Shown one piece after another: positions 44,540-53,929 of a stretch of DNA of 64,000 bases. How positions within the stretch are numbered: the stretch's first letter is position 1; every line of letters begins with the position of its first letter. Location of the stretch: NCBI GenBank assembly GCA_963697975.1, contig OY969111.1, positions 3,286,001 to 3,350,000 on the forward strand, given 5' to 3'. Origin of the DNA: QHXM01 sp963697975. Its GTDB lineage: Bacteria > Acidobacteriota > Blastocatellia > Pyrinomonadales > Pyrinomonadaceae. Both the position numbers and the translations under genes were made by a program. The notes below the pieces were generated by a model. The model had not been told where the DNA came from. It saw nothing but the letters and a program-made list of their open reading frames with translations, and searched no databases.

Positions 44540-45391
44540 TCAGGCATCCGGTTTTTGCGTGATGAGCGTTTCGTCCGATGCCACGTCGCCGACAAGCTCG
44601 CCCGTCACTTCGACTGTGTCGAATCTCTTCAACGCCTCGCCGGATTGAATAGCCGCTGTCGGCGGCGCTCCCGCGATAGCTTCTCGCACTGCCATGCGTT
44701 CCAGCGACGGAAGATTCTCGTAAGCGCGAATGAGCGCACGCGCATCCGGCTCCGGCTCGGGCGAAGGTGTCAGCAGAATCAATCCGAGAACGTAGAGCGC
44801 GAGCGTGAAGAATGAAATGTAGCCGGTGGCGGGAGCAAAGACCTGCGTGTCCAGTGTGCCGAGCGTGCCGAGTTCGACGAAAAATCCCGCAATCTTCTTC
44901 GCCCAGCCGCCTTCCGGTGAAAAGAGACTCGCCAGAAACATATGCTTCAAAAAAAATGCTGTCCCGAAAAGGACGGCGAGGCTACGCAAGAGACGACGCG
45001 CGTCAAACGAAGAGAACTGGTTGTTCCAGAGCGTCCAGATAAAGAAGAAAGAGAAGAGCCAGTAGAGCAAGCCCCGTTCGGGCAGCACGGAGTTGAACGC
45101 CTGCGCCGAAGCGAAAAAGAGGGTCAGCAGTGTCAGGACGTGCGAAACATTTGTGAGCGGAGGTTGATCGCTCCTGACCCATTGCTGCAACTCGATGGCG
45201 TGGCCGCGCACGAAGAGAATCATCAGGAGAACGGAGAGAATGAGCGTAATGAGCGGCGGCGGAATGAAGATGAAGGCTTTGGTGTCAACATCAATACGGA
45301 GTCCGCCCAGCAGCGCCACCGACAAAAAAATCATCGGCAGCAGAATGTACCGGAGCAACGCGCGATTTCTTGAGCGGTCTCTGTCCATCAT
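44540..45391 (-). CDS. Hypothetical membrane protein
   Basis: 283 residues with about six hydrophobic helices (LLRYILLPMIFLSVALLGGL, FFFIWTLWNN, ISFFTLALYVLGLILL) and an acidic/Ala-rich cytoplasmic tail of 70 residues. No family is recognised. It starts inside the stop of the upstream gene (ATGATGG overlap), so the two are probably co-expressed. Confidence 0.65.
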   Translation of the reverse strand: MMDRDRSRNRALLRYILLPMIFLSVALLGGLRIDVDTKAFIFIPPPLITLILSVLLMILFVRGHAIELQQWVRSDQPPLTNVSHVLTLLTLFFASAQAFNSVLPERGLLYWLFSFFFIWTLWNNQFSSFDARRLLRSLAVLFGTAFFLKHMFLASLFSPEGGWAKKIAGFFVELGTLGTLDTQVFAPATGYISFFTLALYVLGLILLTPSPEPEPDARALIRAYENLPSLERMAVREAIAGAPPTAAIQSGEALKRFDTVEVTGELVGDVASDETLITQKPDA

Positions 45392-45888
45392 TTGCGTTTG
45401 CGGAAAACCTTGAACGGGTTAAGGTCGCCGATGCTGCGCTCCGTTCCCTGTTCGAGTTCCGCCTTGAGTTCGGCAGCCGTGTGCATCTGCAAGTCCGGGT
45501 CGTCTATGGTCAACGTTTTATCCGGCGCTAACTCAATGGCGCGATTGACGGCCTCCAATCCCTGATTAAAGAGTTCGTTGTCGTGATAGAGGCGTCCCCA
45601 GCCTTCACGGTAGAAAGCATAGGCGATGTAGAACTGCGTGCGCGCCTCGCGCCTTCCGGGGTCGGCGCGTCCCCATTCGTCGCGTGCGGCGCGAAACTGC
45701 TCACGGTGAAAGAGGTCTAACGCGGCATCGAATCTCGCCTGATCTATCTCGTACATTCCGGTCGCGGACTGCGCGCCCGCCGCGACTTCTTTGAGATTGC
45801 GCGGCTCGGTGGCGTAAATCCAGATGATGAACGTGGCAAAAAGAATCGTCCATGCGATGCCGACCGATTGGATGAGCTTGTGTTGCAT
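45388..45888 (-). CDS. Hypothetical membrane-anchored TPR-like protein
   Basis: 166 residues. One membrane helix at 7-27 is followed by a helical periplasmic region with TPR-like spacing (FDAALDLFHREQFRAARDEW, FYIAYAFYREGWG, GLEAVNRAIELAP). The overlap with the membrane protein gene suggests a complex (inference). Confidence 0.62.
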   Translation of the reverse strand: MQHKLIQSVGIAWTILFATFIIWIYATEPRNLKEVAAGAQSATGMYEIDQARFDAALDLFHREQFRAARDEWGRADPGRREARTQFYIAYAFYREGWGRLYHDNELFNQGLEAVNRAIELAPDKTLTIDDPDLQMHTAAELKAELEQGTERSIGDLNPFKVFRKRK

Positions 45889-46042
45889 TGCTATAATCTA
45901 TTGCAAGTCCCGGGACTCAAACGAGAAGCTAGAAGAACTTTCCGTCCCGTGTCAATGGACGACTCTGTTCGTGCCGTAGTTGTCTCTCGGCGTAGAGCAA
46001 TCAACTGCTGTTATTTTAGAAACCAAATCTCTGGTGACTATC

Positions 46043-46285
46043 ATGGACGAATACATGTTGGAACAGATTAACCACTACCGGGCGAACGCGCAATCATTCG
46101 GTGATGCGGCGCTCGATGCGATGAGCCGGGGCGATGTCGGATTGGCGCGCACCGCATCGCGTCAGGCGGCGCAGTACGCGCGCATCGTGCAGCAATTGGA
46201 GAGTGGTGAGAAACAAATCGCACCGTCTGAGCCGGATGCTGCGCGCGCGTCCACCGACTCATACAACGATTCGATTTCGGTTTGA
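46043..46285 (+). CDS. Small hypothetical protein
   Basis: 80 residues from ATG 46043; a longer frame opens at TTG 45980. It is helical (LEQINHYRANAQSFGDAAL, VGLARTASRQAAQYARIVQQL) with a disordered end. A TATAAT at 45892-45897 with TTGGAT 18 bases before it may be its promoter. No family is recognised. Confidence 0.45.
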   Translation: MDEYMLEQINHYRANAQSFGDAALDAMSRGDVGLARTASRQAAQYARIVQQLESGEKQIAPSEPDAARASTDSYNDSISV

Positions 46286-46335
46286 GGTTGATTCCATCTA
46301 AGCGAAGTCTTTAAGAGACTTCGTAGGAGACAAAC

Positions 46336-46749
46336 ATGATGACATCGGCAATTCTTTCGTTCCTTTTTTTCTTTGCAGCGACGACCGTCCCACAGCCCGC
46401 GAGCCTGACAAAAGAGGCCCGGTTGGATCAGGAGTTTGAGATAAAACTCGGCCAGGAAGTCTGGATTAAGAAAGAGGGCTTGAAGATTAGCTTTAGCAAC
46501 GTCGCCGAAGATTCGCGCTGCCCCACAGGTGTGGACTGCATCTGGGCCGGAAACGGCAAGGTTGTGCTGAAACTAAGCAAGACGAGAAGGCGCGCGGTTT
46601 GGATGAACCTGAATACGGGTGTTGACCCGAAGCAAGATGCTTACCGGGACTATGAAATCAAATTGGTGAGCTTGAACCCGTATCCGAAAAAGGATGTGAA
46701 GATCAGGAAAAGAGAGTATGTGGCGACGCTGGTCGTTTCCAGAAAATGA
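46336..46749 (+). CDS. Secreted conserved hypothetical protein
   Basis: 137 residues with a signal peptide (ILSFLFFFAATTVPQPA). The central EDSRCPTGVDCIWAGNGKV motif, with two conserved Cys and the CIWAGN core, recurs in a family of uncharacterised secreted bacterial proteins. The gene overlaps the TonB-family gene by four bases, suggesting joint expression. Confidence 0.7.
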   Translation: MMTSAILSFLFFFAATTVPQPASLTKEARLDQEFEIKLGQEVWIKKEGLKISFSNVAEDSRCPTGVDCIWAGNGKVVLKLSKTRRRAVWMNLNTGVDPKQDAYRDYEIKLVSLNPYPKKDVKIRKREYVATLVVSRK

Positions 46750-47729
46750 GACTCCGACTGGCGGAGAACTTGATGAAGAGAATGGTGCGTTCAAACTTGC
46801 GCGTTAAGCGTGCGGCTCTGACCTTGATGCTGATGCTTTCATCCGCCTTTGCCGGAGCGGCGCAAGCTCAGTCGTCATCGCCCGCGAGCCAGCCGGTTTC
46901 CTCGCACGAGAAGACCCAGTGGCAAAGGGCTGCTTTCGATGAAGAAGAGATTTCCGTCTCGATACCTGTCGCTCCGACGGTCATCGTCTATTCGGGCGAC
47001 CGTCTTTTCGTTTCGGGAAGCGATGAGAAAATTTTGGAGGAGCGTAAATACAGCGGCTACTCAAACGGCTTTATCTTCGCCATCGATTCGTACAAAGTAA
47101 AAAATCCTCCAAGGTTGCTGAAAGACATGGCTAATAACCTTGCGTCGCATCTGCGATTTGAGAAAGACCTGATGCTCGATGGCTTTAAGGGCAAGCAGTA
47201 CCGGATGGCAAACCCGTATTACTCACAGGTCTATTTTTTCGCTGCATCGAGACATGTCTACATCGTCACACTGGCCGTGAGCGACGAGGCTAATTCATCT
47301 CCCGCTCGATTCCTTTCATCGTTGCATCTCGGAGACACTGCCGATGTGGCGGAAATGAATGTGCGCCCGGCGAAGGAACGTGACACTGTGATTCTTCCCT
47401 CAACCGGAGCGGCAGTTGCTCAAACGTCGAATCAGATACAGATATTCAAACCCAGCGAGGTGACACGCAAAGCAACCGTCATCTGGAGGGTGGAGCCGAT
47501 CTACACCGAAGAAGCTCGCCGGAACCAAGTCGCTGGCACGGTTGTTTTAAGGGGCGTCTTCAATTCAAACGGTCATTTGACTAACCTCAGAGTAATGTCG
47601 GGGCTGGCAAATGGGCTAACGGAAAATGCAGTCGAAGCGGCGCGCAGCATCCGGTTCTTCCCGGCTGTCAAGGATGGCAAACTCGTTTCGCAATACATCC
47701 AGATTGAGTACAACTTTAATCTCTATTGA
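46746..47729 (+). CDS. TonB-family protein
   Basis: 327 residues. The signal segment (AALTLMLMLSSAFAGAAQAQ) is followed by a domain of about 170 residues and a TonB C-terminal domain (VEPIYTEEARRNQVAGTVVL, VMSGLANGLTENAVEAAR). Such secreted TonB_C proteins are frequent in Acidobacteriota; whether this one energises an outer-membrane receptor is uncertain because it has no classic N-terminal anchor. ATG 46773 is an alternative start. Confidence 0.75.
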   Translation: MRLRLAENLMKRMVRSNLRVKRAALTLMLMLSSAFAGAAQAQSSSPASQPVSSHEKTQWQRAAFDEEEISVSIPVAPTVIVYSGDRLFVSGSDEKILEERKYSGYSNGFIFAIDSYKVKNPPRLLKDMANNLASHLRFEKDLMLDGFKGKQYRMANPYYSQVYFFAASRHVYIVTLAVSDEANSSPARFLSSLHLGDTADVAEMNVRPAKERDTVILPSTGAAVAQTSNQIQIFKPSEVTRKATVIWRVEPIYTEEARRNQVAGTVVLRGVFNSNGHLTNLRVMSGLANGLTENAVEAARSIRFFPAVKDGKLVSQYIQIEYNFNLY

Positions 47730-47750
47730 TTAGGAGCAGCAGTTTCGCTT

Positions 47751-48818
47751 GTGAAGCCTTTCAAGATTCGTGACGTTGAAATCAACCCGCCGCTCGTGCT
47801 GTCGCCGATGGCGGGCGTGACGGATATTTCGTTTCGTCGTCTTTTGAAGCGGCGCGGCGGAATCGGTCTGACCGTTTCCGAGTTTATCTCCGTCGAGGGC
47901 CTGACGCGCAACAACCCGAAATCAAAACGGCAGATGCGTTTCTTCGAGGAGGAGCGCCCCTACGCCGTGCAGATTTTCGGCGGCCAGCCCACGAGGATGC
48001 GTATGGCTGCGGAGATGGCCGAAGAGATCGGCGCGGACATCTTGGACATCAACTGCGGCTGCCCCGCGCCGAAAGTCGTCAAGCACGGTGGCGGCTCCGG
48101 CCTCCTGCGCGATCACACGCGCCTCGAAGAGATTCTGAAAGAGATTAAGAAGGCCATTAAGATTCCGCTCACGATCAAGATTCGCGCGGGCTTTTTCGAT
48201 CACACCATCAACGCGGTCGAAACGGCCAAACTCGCGGAAGCCTGCGGCGTCGAGCATATCGCCTTGCACGGGAGAACGAAGGAGCAGGGCTACAGGGGAC
48301 TCGCCAACTGGGATTTGGTCAGGCAGATTAAAGAAGTTGTGAGCGTGCCTGTCTCCGGCAGCGGTGACGTGACGACTGTGGAAGGCGCTTTCCAGAAGTG
48401 GCGCGAGACGAATTGCGATGGGATTTTAATCGGGCGCGGCGCGATGGCGAATCCCTGGATATTTCGCCAGATCGAAGATGCGCTGGCGGGACGCGAGCGT
48501 TTCCAGCCGACGCTCGAAGACAAGCGCGCGGTGCTTTTGGAATATTTCGAGATGCTGCGCGCCGACATGCCGGAGATACCGTCCATCGGCAAGATGAAGC
48601 AACTCGCGGGACAGTTCACGCGGGGCTTGCCGGGCGGCGCGCTTTTCCGCACCACCATTTATCACTCTCACTCAGTCACGGAAGTGCTGGACCGCATCAC
48701 CGAATATTTTGAAGCGATGATGGCAGGGCGTCCATACTTTGGCGAAGGCAAGGGGCAAGAGGTTGAGGAAGAAGCGCCCGTGCTGGATTCATGCGAGGCT
48801 GCGACCGTCGGAGATTGA
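47751..48818 (+). CDS. dusB: tRNA-dihydrouridine synthase
   Basis: 355 residues, GTG start. The FMN-binding TIM barrel shows LSPMAGVTDISFRRL, INCGCPAPKVVKHGGGSGLL (the catalytic Cys), IKIRAGF, LHGRTKEQGY and GDVTTVEGA/LIGRGAMANPW. It reduces uridine to dihydrouridine in tRNA. DusB-type is likely (GRTKEQGY). It ends in a short acidic extension. Convergent with 49082; a palindromic repeat lies between. Confidence 0.93.
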   Translation: MKPFKIRDVEINPPLVLSPMAGVTDISFRRLLKRRGGIGLTVSEFISVEGLTRNNPKSKRQMRFFEEERPYAVQIFGGQPTRMRMAAEMAEEIGADILDINCGCPAPKVVKHGGGSGLLRDHTRLEEILKEIKKAIKIPLTIKIRAGFFDHTINAVETAKLAEACGVEHIALHGRTKEQGYRGLANWDLVRQIKEVVSVPVSGSGDVTTVEGAFQKWRETNCDGILIGRGAMANPWIFRQIEDALAGRERFQPTLEDKRAVLLEYFEMLRADMPEIPSIGKMKQLAGQFTRGLPGGALFRTTIYHSHSVTEVLDRITEYFEAMMAGRPYFGEGKGQEVEEEAPVLDSCEAATVGD

Positions 48819-48880
48819 TTCCTCTCACCTGCCATTATTGAATACAACTTTACTCTAAGAAGCCGTTTGAAAAGTCTCTG

Positions 48881-49075
48881 AAAGCCCCTAAGGGGCGACG
48901 ATGTGATAGCCCAGGGCGCAGCCCTGGGTCATGACAGAGATAACATGATGAAGCCCTGTAGGGGCGACATAAACATGGTCGCCCCTACAGGGCTTCAAGA
49001 ATAAACTAGAATTATTCCCTGTGGCGTTGCCACAGGCTCTTATATTTTGCTCCTTCGGAGCTTTTCATTCAGCTT
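48881..49075. repeat. AGCCCC-type palindromic repeat cluster
   Basis: A series of hairpins: AAAGCCCCTAAGGGGCG, AGCCCAGGGCGCAGCCCTGGG, GCCCTGTAGGGGCGACATAA with its inverse, and GCTCCTTCGGAGC. It separates two convergent genes. Relatives of these sequences are widespread intergenic repeats in several phyla. Confidence 0.8.
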
Positions 49076-49081
49076 CCATCA

Positions 49082-49621
49082 TTACTCTTCAATCTCAGCA
49101 TATCTCTTCAAGTCCAGCGCGTGGCTGGCGAGCGGTATCATCCGGGCCAGTGCTGATCTCGCAAGCTCTTTGCCATTCTCAGAGATTTCAATGCGCGCTA
49201 TTTTCTCCGCTGAAACGCCCTGCAACCAGACGCCGTAGCCATGATTAATCGGGGTGGACGCGCCCGCTTTGAGTTCCTGCGATGCGAAAATGGTTCTACT
49301 TTCCAGCCCCTTCAAAATTTGTCCGTCGCGATCATAAGCTCTGACCTCGAAAAAGACCTGTTCGTATTTGCGATTGGTCTTGTTGACGACCTTGCCCTTG
49401 AGGATGGTGCTGCCCTTCATCTTAATCAGCGCCAGATTCTTCAGGACGAACGCCCCGCCCTGAGCCTGAACTGTCGAATCTTCAAGCGGTCGGCTTGCTG
49501 AGACAGCGGAGACGCGGCCTTGAGTTGAGTTGTGGTCACTCTGCCCCTGAACATGCCGGAGTCCAACGGCAGCGCACGCGATTAGCGCGAGAACGAGAAT
49601 GATTTTCACAGGGCTTCGCAT
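49082..49621 (-). CDS. Secreted hypothetical protein
   Basis: 179 residues from ATG 49621 (AAAGGAGC 4-10 bases upstream). The signal peptide is VKIILVLALIACAAVGLRHVQG. It has a beta-rich domain of about 110 residues (LKNLALIKMKGSTILKGKVV, VFFEVRAYDRDGQILKGLES) resembling the FxLYD/DUF3426 class of small extracellular domains. The function is unknown. It follows the L,D-transpeptidase gene by 26 bases and probably shares its transcript. Confidence 0.62.
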   Translation of the reverse strand: MRSPVKIILVLALIACAAVGLRHVQGQSDHNSTQGRVSAVSASRPLEDSTVQAQGGAFVLKNLALIKMKGSTILKGKVVNKTNRKYEQVFFEVRAYDRDGQILKGLESRTIFASQELKAGASTPINHGYGVWLQGVSAEKIARIEISENGKELARSALARMIPLASHALDLKRYAEIEE

Positions 49622-49647
49622 GATTGCTCCTTTAACTTCTGTGAAGC

Positions 49648-51096
49648 TCAAGACCGTTTGCCCTTCGGGGTGGTGGCTGCGGGCTGCTTCTTCGCGCCGC
49701 TGCCTGTGTCCAGTTCAATGGCCGCCGGATAGCCTTTGCCTTTGAGCGCACTGATTTCGATGACAATCTCCTTTTTACCTTTGACGGCGCGCGTCACGCG
49801 GCCCTCGTCAGCAGCTTTCTTGTTCTCATTCCTGTTCGACGCCTTCGTTGATTCAGTCGGAGCGTTGGAGTTGCTGGCGGGTTTCGTCTCGTCCGCTTTG
49901 CCCGTAGCATCGCGCGACATCTCTTTCAGAGCATTCAAAACTTGGGCGCGTTCCTGTTCGCTCAGTTGGTCAAGTGTGACGCCGTAGGTTTCCAGCACCT
50001 TGCGCAGGTTCTCTTCCGTGTTGGTGTCACGGTCGTAAACATCGCGGTAGATATGCAGCTTGCCGTCTTCGACCACGATTGTTTCGTAGCGCAGTTCGAC
50101 CGTCACGGGGCGACCCAGTTTTACGTCCTTCGTCTCTTTCGGAGTCTTGGCGTAGGCCATGATCTGCTCAACCGTTAGCTCAGACCCGGCCATGCGTGAG
50201 AGGACGTGCGAGAAATCCTGTACCTGCGGCGTGGTCAATCCGACGCAGCCGTGCGAAGCGAAGCCGCCGAGCTTGGCCGCAGATTTGCCGCCATGAATCA
50301 GGGACGGCAAACCGATGGGAATCTTGATTGGGCCTAAAGGATTCAGCTTGCTCCCGGCCTCGATCTTCTCACCCGGTTTGACCTTGTTGGATGACTCGAC
50401 CCAGGGTTCATCGGGGGGCGTCCACGTCGGGTTGAAAATGATGCTGTTGGCTTTGCGCGTGCCTGTTGGAAGAGGAAACTCAGGATAGCCGATGCCGATT
50501 TTGTAAGACTTCACCAACTGGCCGTTCTCGAAAACGTCCATCCGGTAAGCGGGCGCGTTGACGACGATGCGCGAGTCTGTCGGAACGACGTTGAATTTTC
50601 CTGCCGAGCCGTGCGCTTCCGAACTATTGGAAGCGTTGTCACCTGCTTCATTCGCGCCGCTCCACCGCTGGCGCAAAAGCCCGGAGAGTTGCTGCGCCTT
50701 CTCTTCGCCAATGGTCGCCTTGATTTGTTCGGCAGCATGAGAGCGAGCGGCAGCCGTTGTTCCGCTGTAATCGTCCGTGTCCGTCTCGCGCAGCTTCGCC
50801 GTCTCCTCGCGCGCCATCGTGCGGAGCTTCCCGATCTGCTCGTCCGTCAGTTGCAGCTTTGATTTCAACTCGACTGCGAAAGTCTCGTCCGCAAAGAACG
50901 CGTCCAGTACAGGCAGGGTCACGGGCAGCGCGCCCTCGTCTGCGACGACCTTGACCGTTGCTGGCGAAGGTTGCGGCGCAGGGGCGTTAGTGTTTGCGGG
51001 ATTGTTATTCGCAACATTCGCGGGCTGGTTGACGCAGCCGCCGAGCGCCATTGTCACCACAATGACTGTGACGGCTGTTCTCAGGAAAATTCTCAT
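49648..51096 (-). CDS. L,D-transpeptidase (YkuD domain) lipoprotein
   Basis: 482 residues. Lipobox ALGGC gives a lipidated Cys21. The YkuD domain spans residues about 172-345, with His268 (LIHGG), His282 and Cys284 in FASHGCVGL. It forms 3-3 cross-links or attaches proteins to peptidoglycan in the periplasm. A helical N-terminal region and a long disordered Lys/Ala/Thr-rich tail flank it. Co-directional with 49082. Confidence 0.9.
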   Translation of the reverse strand: MRIFLRTAVTVIVVTMALGGCVNQPANVANNNPANTNAPAPQPSPATVKVVADEGALPVTLPVLDAFFADETFAVELKSKLQLTDEQIGKLRTMAREETAKLRETDTDDYSGTTAAARSHAAEQIKATIGEEKAQQLSGLLRQRWSGANEAGDNASNSSEAHGSAGKFNVVPTDSRIVVNAPAYRMDVFENGQLVKSYKIGIGYPEFPLPTGTRKANSIIFNPTWTPPDEPWVESSNKVKPGEKIEAGSKLNPLGPIKIPIGLPSLIHGGKSAAKLGGFASHGCVGLTTPQVQDFSHVLSRMAGSELTVEQIMAYAKTPKETKDVKLGRPVTVELRYETIVVEDGKLHIYRDVYDRDTNTEENLRKVLETYGVTLDQLSEQERAQVLNALKEMSRDATGKADETKPASNSNAPTESTKASNRNENKKAADEGRVTRAVKGKKEIVIEISALKGKGYPAAIELDTGSGAKKQPAATTPKGKRS

Positions 51097-51315
51097 GCCG
51101 GGTTACTCTGCTCCTCTTTAGCTCAAGCTCAATTCTTTTGGATTGGCGGGGCGCATAGGCGTCGCCAGAAGAACTGCGATTGCAATGAGCGTTCCCAGCT
51201 TTTAAGCCTCATTTGAGAGGCGTTTCAGGACTATACGCGTGAAGTTAACAGGCGATATGAACCATTAACGAACGGTTAGAGATGCCGAAACCGTCCAGAA
51301 AAAAGGCAAGAGGAG

Positions 51316-51396
51316 CGTAAATCGTAAATCGTGAATCGTGAATCGTAAATGGAAAAACCGTTCGTCTATTGACGATTCACGATTTACGATTTACGA
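51316..51396. repeat. CGTGAAT/CGTAAAT heptamer palindrome, copy 4
   Basis: Same class as copies 1-3. The stop codon of the M23 peptidase gene lies in its right arm. The loop GGAAAAACCGTTCGTC is shared with copy 1. The remaining 51097-51315 is the L,D-transpeptidase promoter region. Confidence 0.92.
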
Positions 51397-52123
51397 GCAG
51401 TGGGTATGGGTTGATGTTCGTTCCGTCCCAGTAGCGTTTGGGGTCGGAGACGATGGAGATGGAAAAGTGCAGGTGAAAGTTGCCCGCTCCGGCGTTGCCC
51501 GTGTCGCCGACGTAGGCGATTATCTCACCGCGCCGCGCGAAGTGGCCTTCCTTGAGGCCGTCGCTGTAGCGATCCAGATGGGCGTAATAGTAAATCGTGT
51601 GGTTGTCTGTGCCGAGTTGATAGATGGTTGTGCCGCCAGCCACGCTCTGGAAGAGTTTGACTATCGGGCCATCGGTGGCGGCAAGGACGGGCGTGCCGCG
51701 CGCAGCCGGGATGTCTATCGCGTCGTGAACGCGACCTTCGGAGCGAGAATCCTGAAACGTGTCGCGCAGTTGTTCGGGTCGCACGCCTTCAACCGGAATC
51801 AGGAGCGATGCCGAATTAGTCGGGGCAGCGGGAGAAATCTGAGGCGTCTGTGTTGATTGCGTTGGCGGTGGTGTGTTCTCCATTGTCGGAGATTGCGTCG
51901 GCGTTGGCTCGATGGTTGATTCAACGCTCGGCAGCGGCGAGGGAACTGCGAGCGATGGTTCTGCGACGGGAGCAACGGCGGTCGAGTTTGCGCCTGATGG
52001 CAGCGTGACAGTTGCCACCTGCTCTGTCTGCGACCTTCTGCTCAGTGCCCAGACAAACGCGCTCAAGACGCCTAGCACAAGCAGGATGGCAACGAGTAAT
52101 CGGATGCGGGCGCGATTTGCCAT
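51377..52123 (-). CDS. M23-family (LytM) peptidase, membrane-anchored
   Basis: 248 residues from ATG 52123. A membrane anchor (LLVAILLVLGVLSAFVWAL) is followed by a Pro/Thr-rich linker and the M23 domain: VHDAIDIPAARGTPVLAA with the His/Asp ligands and GAGNFHLHFSI with the HxH. It cleaves peptidoglycan peptides or activates amidases. The last residues (NRKS) and the stop are in a heptamer repeat. The gene follows the oxidoreductase by 20 bases; a start at 52231 would overlap it. Confidence 0.88.
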   Translation of the reverse strand: MANRARIRLLVAILLVLGVLSAFVWALSRRSQTEQVATVTLPSGANSTAVAPVAEPSLAVPSPLPSVESTIEPTPTQSPTMENTPPPTQSTQTPQISPAAPTNSASLLIPVEGVRPEQLRDTFQDSRSEGRVHDAIDIPAARGTPVLAATDGPIVKLFQSVAGGTTIYQLGTDNHTIYYYAHLDRYSDGLKEGHFARRGEIIAYVGDTGNAGAGNFHLHFSISIVSDPKRYWDGTNINPYPLLVNRKS

Positions 52124-52143
52124 AGCATGTTCGAGTTTTTTCG

Positions 52144-53388
52144 TTAGCGCGTGAATCCGAGAGGTTGCAGCGGGCGCGGGCTTGTGCCCTCGAAGAACCA
52201 GCTTGCGCCGACCTTGAGACGGTGATGCCATGTCGGGAGACGCGCGGTGTAGAGCGCAAAGCGCGCCTGACGTGCGAGCGCGCCGCCGAAGGCTTTGCCC
52301 CCGGCGAGCACCGCAGCGTTTTCCGTGCCGAGACTGAGAGCTTCGCCAAGCTCTTCAAAATGTCTCGCATGAAGCCTGCGCCCGTCGAGCAGCGCCTTGA
52401 TGTTGCTGGCCAGCAAGCTGGCTTCCTGATTCGCAAGCTGCGCCGTGCCCGCCAGCGTCGGGGTGGCGTCTTCGTAGTATGCGATGTCGCCGAGCGCGAA
52501 GACGTTCTTGTGCCCGCGTAGTTGCAACGTCGGCTCGACGAGCATCAACCCGCGCTTATCTTTCTCCACGTCCAGCTTTTCAATCAGCGGATTGACGCGA
52601 ACCCCCGCAGACCAGACCACGCCCGCTGCTTCTACGTCCGTTTCCTTTCCATCATGCTCGATGGTAAATCCATCCTTCGTCACGCGCCGCACACGCGTGC
52701 GCGTGTGAATTTCGACGCGCGCTTGCCGGAGTGCCTCTTCGACAATTGAGCGAATCTCCTCGCCCATGCTCGGCACAACCGTGTCGCCCATCTCTATGAC
52801 CATCACGCGCGGCTCACCTCGAAGGGCGCGTCGCTTGAAAGCATCGCGCAACAAATCTGACATCTTGGTCGAAAGCTCCACACCGCTTGCGCCCGCGCCG
52901 ACGATTGCGAACGTGAGTGCGCGCCGCGCATCCTGCGGTGCTAAATCGGGCGGGACGCGGTCCAGCGCGTCAATCATGCGCTGACGCAGCGCGTCCGCGT
53001 GCGCGAGCTTGCGGAAAGGAAGAGCAAATTCTTCAGCGCCTTCGATGTTCCAGTAGTTCGTGATACCGCCGACGGCCAGCACCAGCACGTCGTAGCCGAG
53101 CTTGCGCTCGCGTCCTTTCAAGGTCGCTTCGCGCGCGTTCAAGTCAATCTCGGTCACTTCGCCGCGAATCAAGTTCACATCATCGCTGAGCAGTTCTTTG
53201 TACTGCGGCGCGATGTGCCATGCTTCGACCTCGCCGCTCAGATACTCGTAGAGCATAGGGGTAAAGAGAAAGTGGTCTTCCGGGCTGACGAGCGTCACTT
53301 CGCCCGCGCCCGCAAGATCGAGCGCCGTGAAGAGTCCGCCGAAGCCGCCACCAATAATCAGTATCCGCGCCTTGGTTCTTGCCATCAT
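52144..53388 (-). CDS. ndh: Type II NADH dehydrogenase-like flavoprotein
   Basis: 414 residues from ATG 53388. The FAD-binding motif ILIIGGGFGGLFTALDL opens it, the second nucleotide motif is AIVGAGASGVELSTKM, and GVVWSAGVRVNP and NVFALGDIAYY complete the FAD site. The enzyme oxidises NADH and reduces quinone at the membrane; the C-terminal part is membrane-associating. It forms an operon with the M23 peptidase. Confidence 0.87.
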   Translation of the reverse strand: MMARTKARILIIGGGFGGLFTALDLAGAGEVTLVSPEDHFLFTPMLYEYLSGEVEAWHIAPQYKELLSDDVNLIRGEVTEIDLNAREATLKGRERKLGYDVLVLAVGGITNYWNIEGAEEFALPFRKLAHADALRQRMIDALDRVPPDLAPQDARRALTFAIVGAGASGVELSTKMSDLLRDAFKRRALRGEPRVMVIEMGDTVVPSMGEEIRSIVEEALRQARVEIHTRTRVRRVTKDGFTIEHDGKETDVEAAGVVWSAGVRVNPLIEKLDVEKDKRGLMLVEPTLQLRGHKNVFALGDIAYYEDATPTLAGTAQLANQEASLLASNIKALLDGRRLHARHFEELGEALSLGTENAAVLAGGKAFGGALARQARFALYTARLPTWHHRLKVGASWFFEGTSPRPLQPLGFTR

Positions 53389-53929
53389 TATAGCCTCATA
53401 TTTTCGGGGTTCGTCTTTTGACGGATAGTAGCAGACAAGCAATGTTTCGCGCACTGTTTGACGCATGAACCCCTTGCAACACTAACCCGGAACAAGCTAT
53501 TGACATTGCCGGTTAGCGGGAATATCGTTCCCGCGTATCATTCGATTTCCTGCTGACGATACACCCTTCGCTCGTTAGCCTCACGCACATGGGTAGTTTC
53601 CACGCGGAGTTTTTGATTCGTTCCCAGAATCAATCCTTCGCCCCACAAAGCAACTTCCCATCTTCCCAAATGGAGGTAAACACAAATGTCTTGGTTAACT
53701 TCGCTGCTCATTTTATGGTGATAATATAGTTGACTCACCACGAATTAGAGCGTCGCCGAAAGTTACACTACGCCAACGGCGTACCCCGCCTTCCATTTCC
53801 TAGAGAAAATGCTACCATGAATCATTCTTAATACGTATAATCATTAGGCAGGGACTTTGTTGGCGTTCTACGATCTAGTGTACCCCTCGTTACCTGAAAC
53901 CTCAGCCTGACTTTTAGCATCAAAAGAGC
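53389..53929. other. Gene-free stretch between ndh and the accessory island
   Basis: About 540 bases. CTAACCCGG pairs with CCGGTTAG near 53481-53517, a short hairpin. A TATAAT at about 53836 may be a promoter for the island. A frame of 67 codons on the minus strand (53538-53741) lacks a binding site and is not called. Confidence 0.5.

Noticed and set aside
53538..53741. 67-codon frame on the minus strand
   Set aside because: No binding site precedes it and the composition shows no coding bias.
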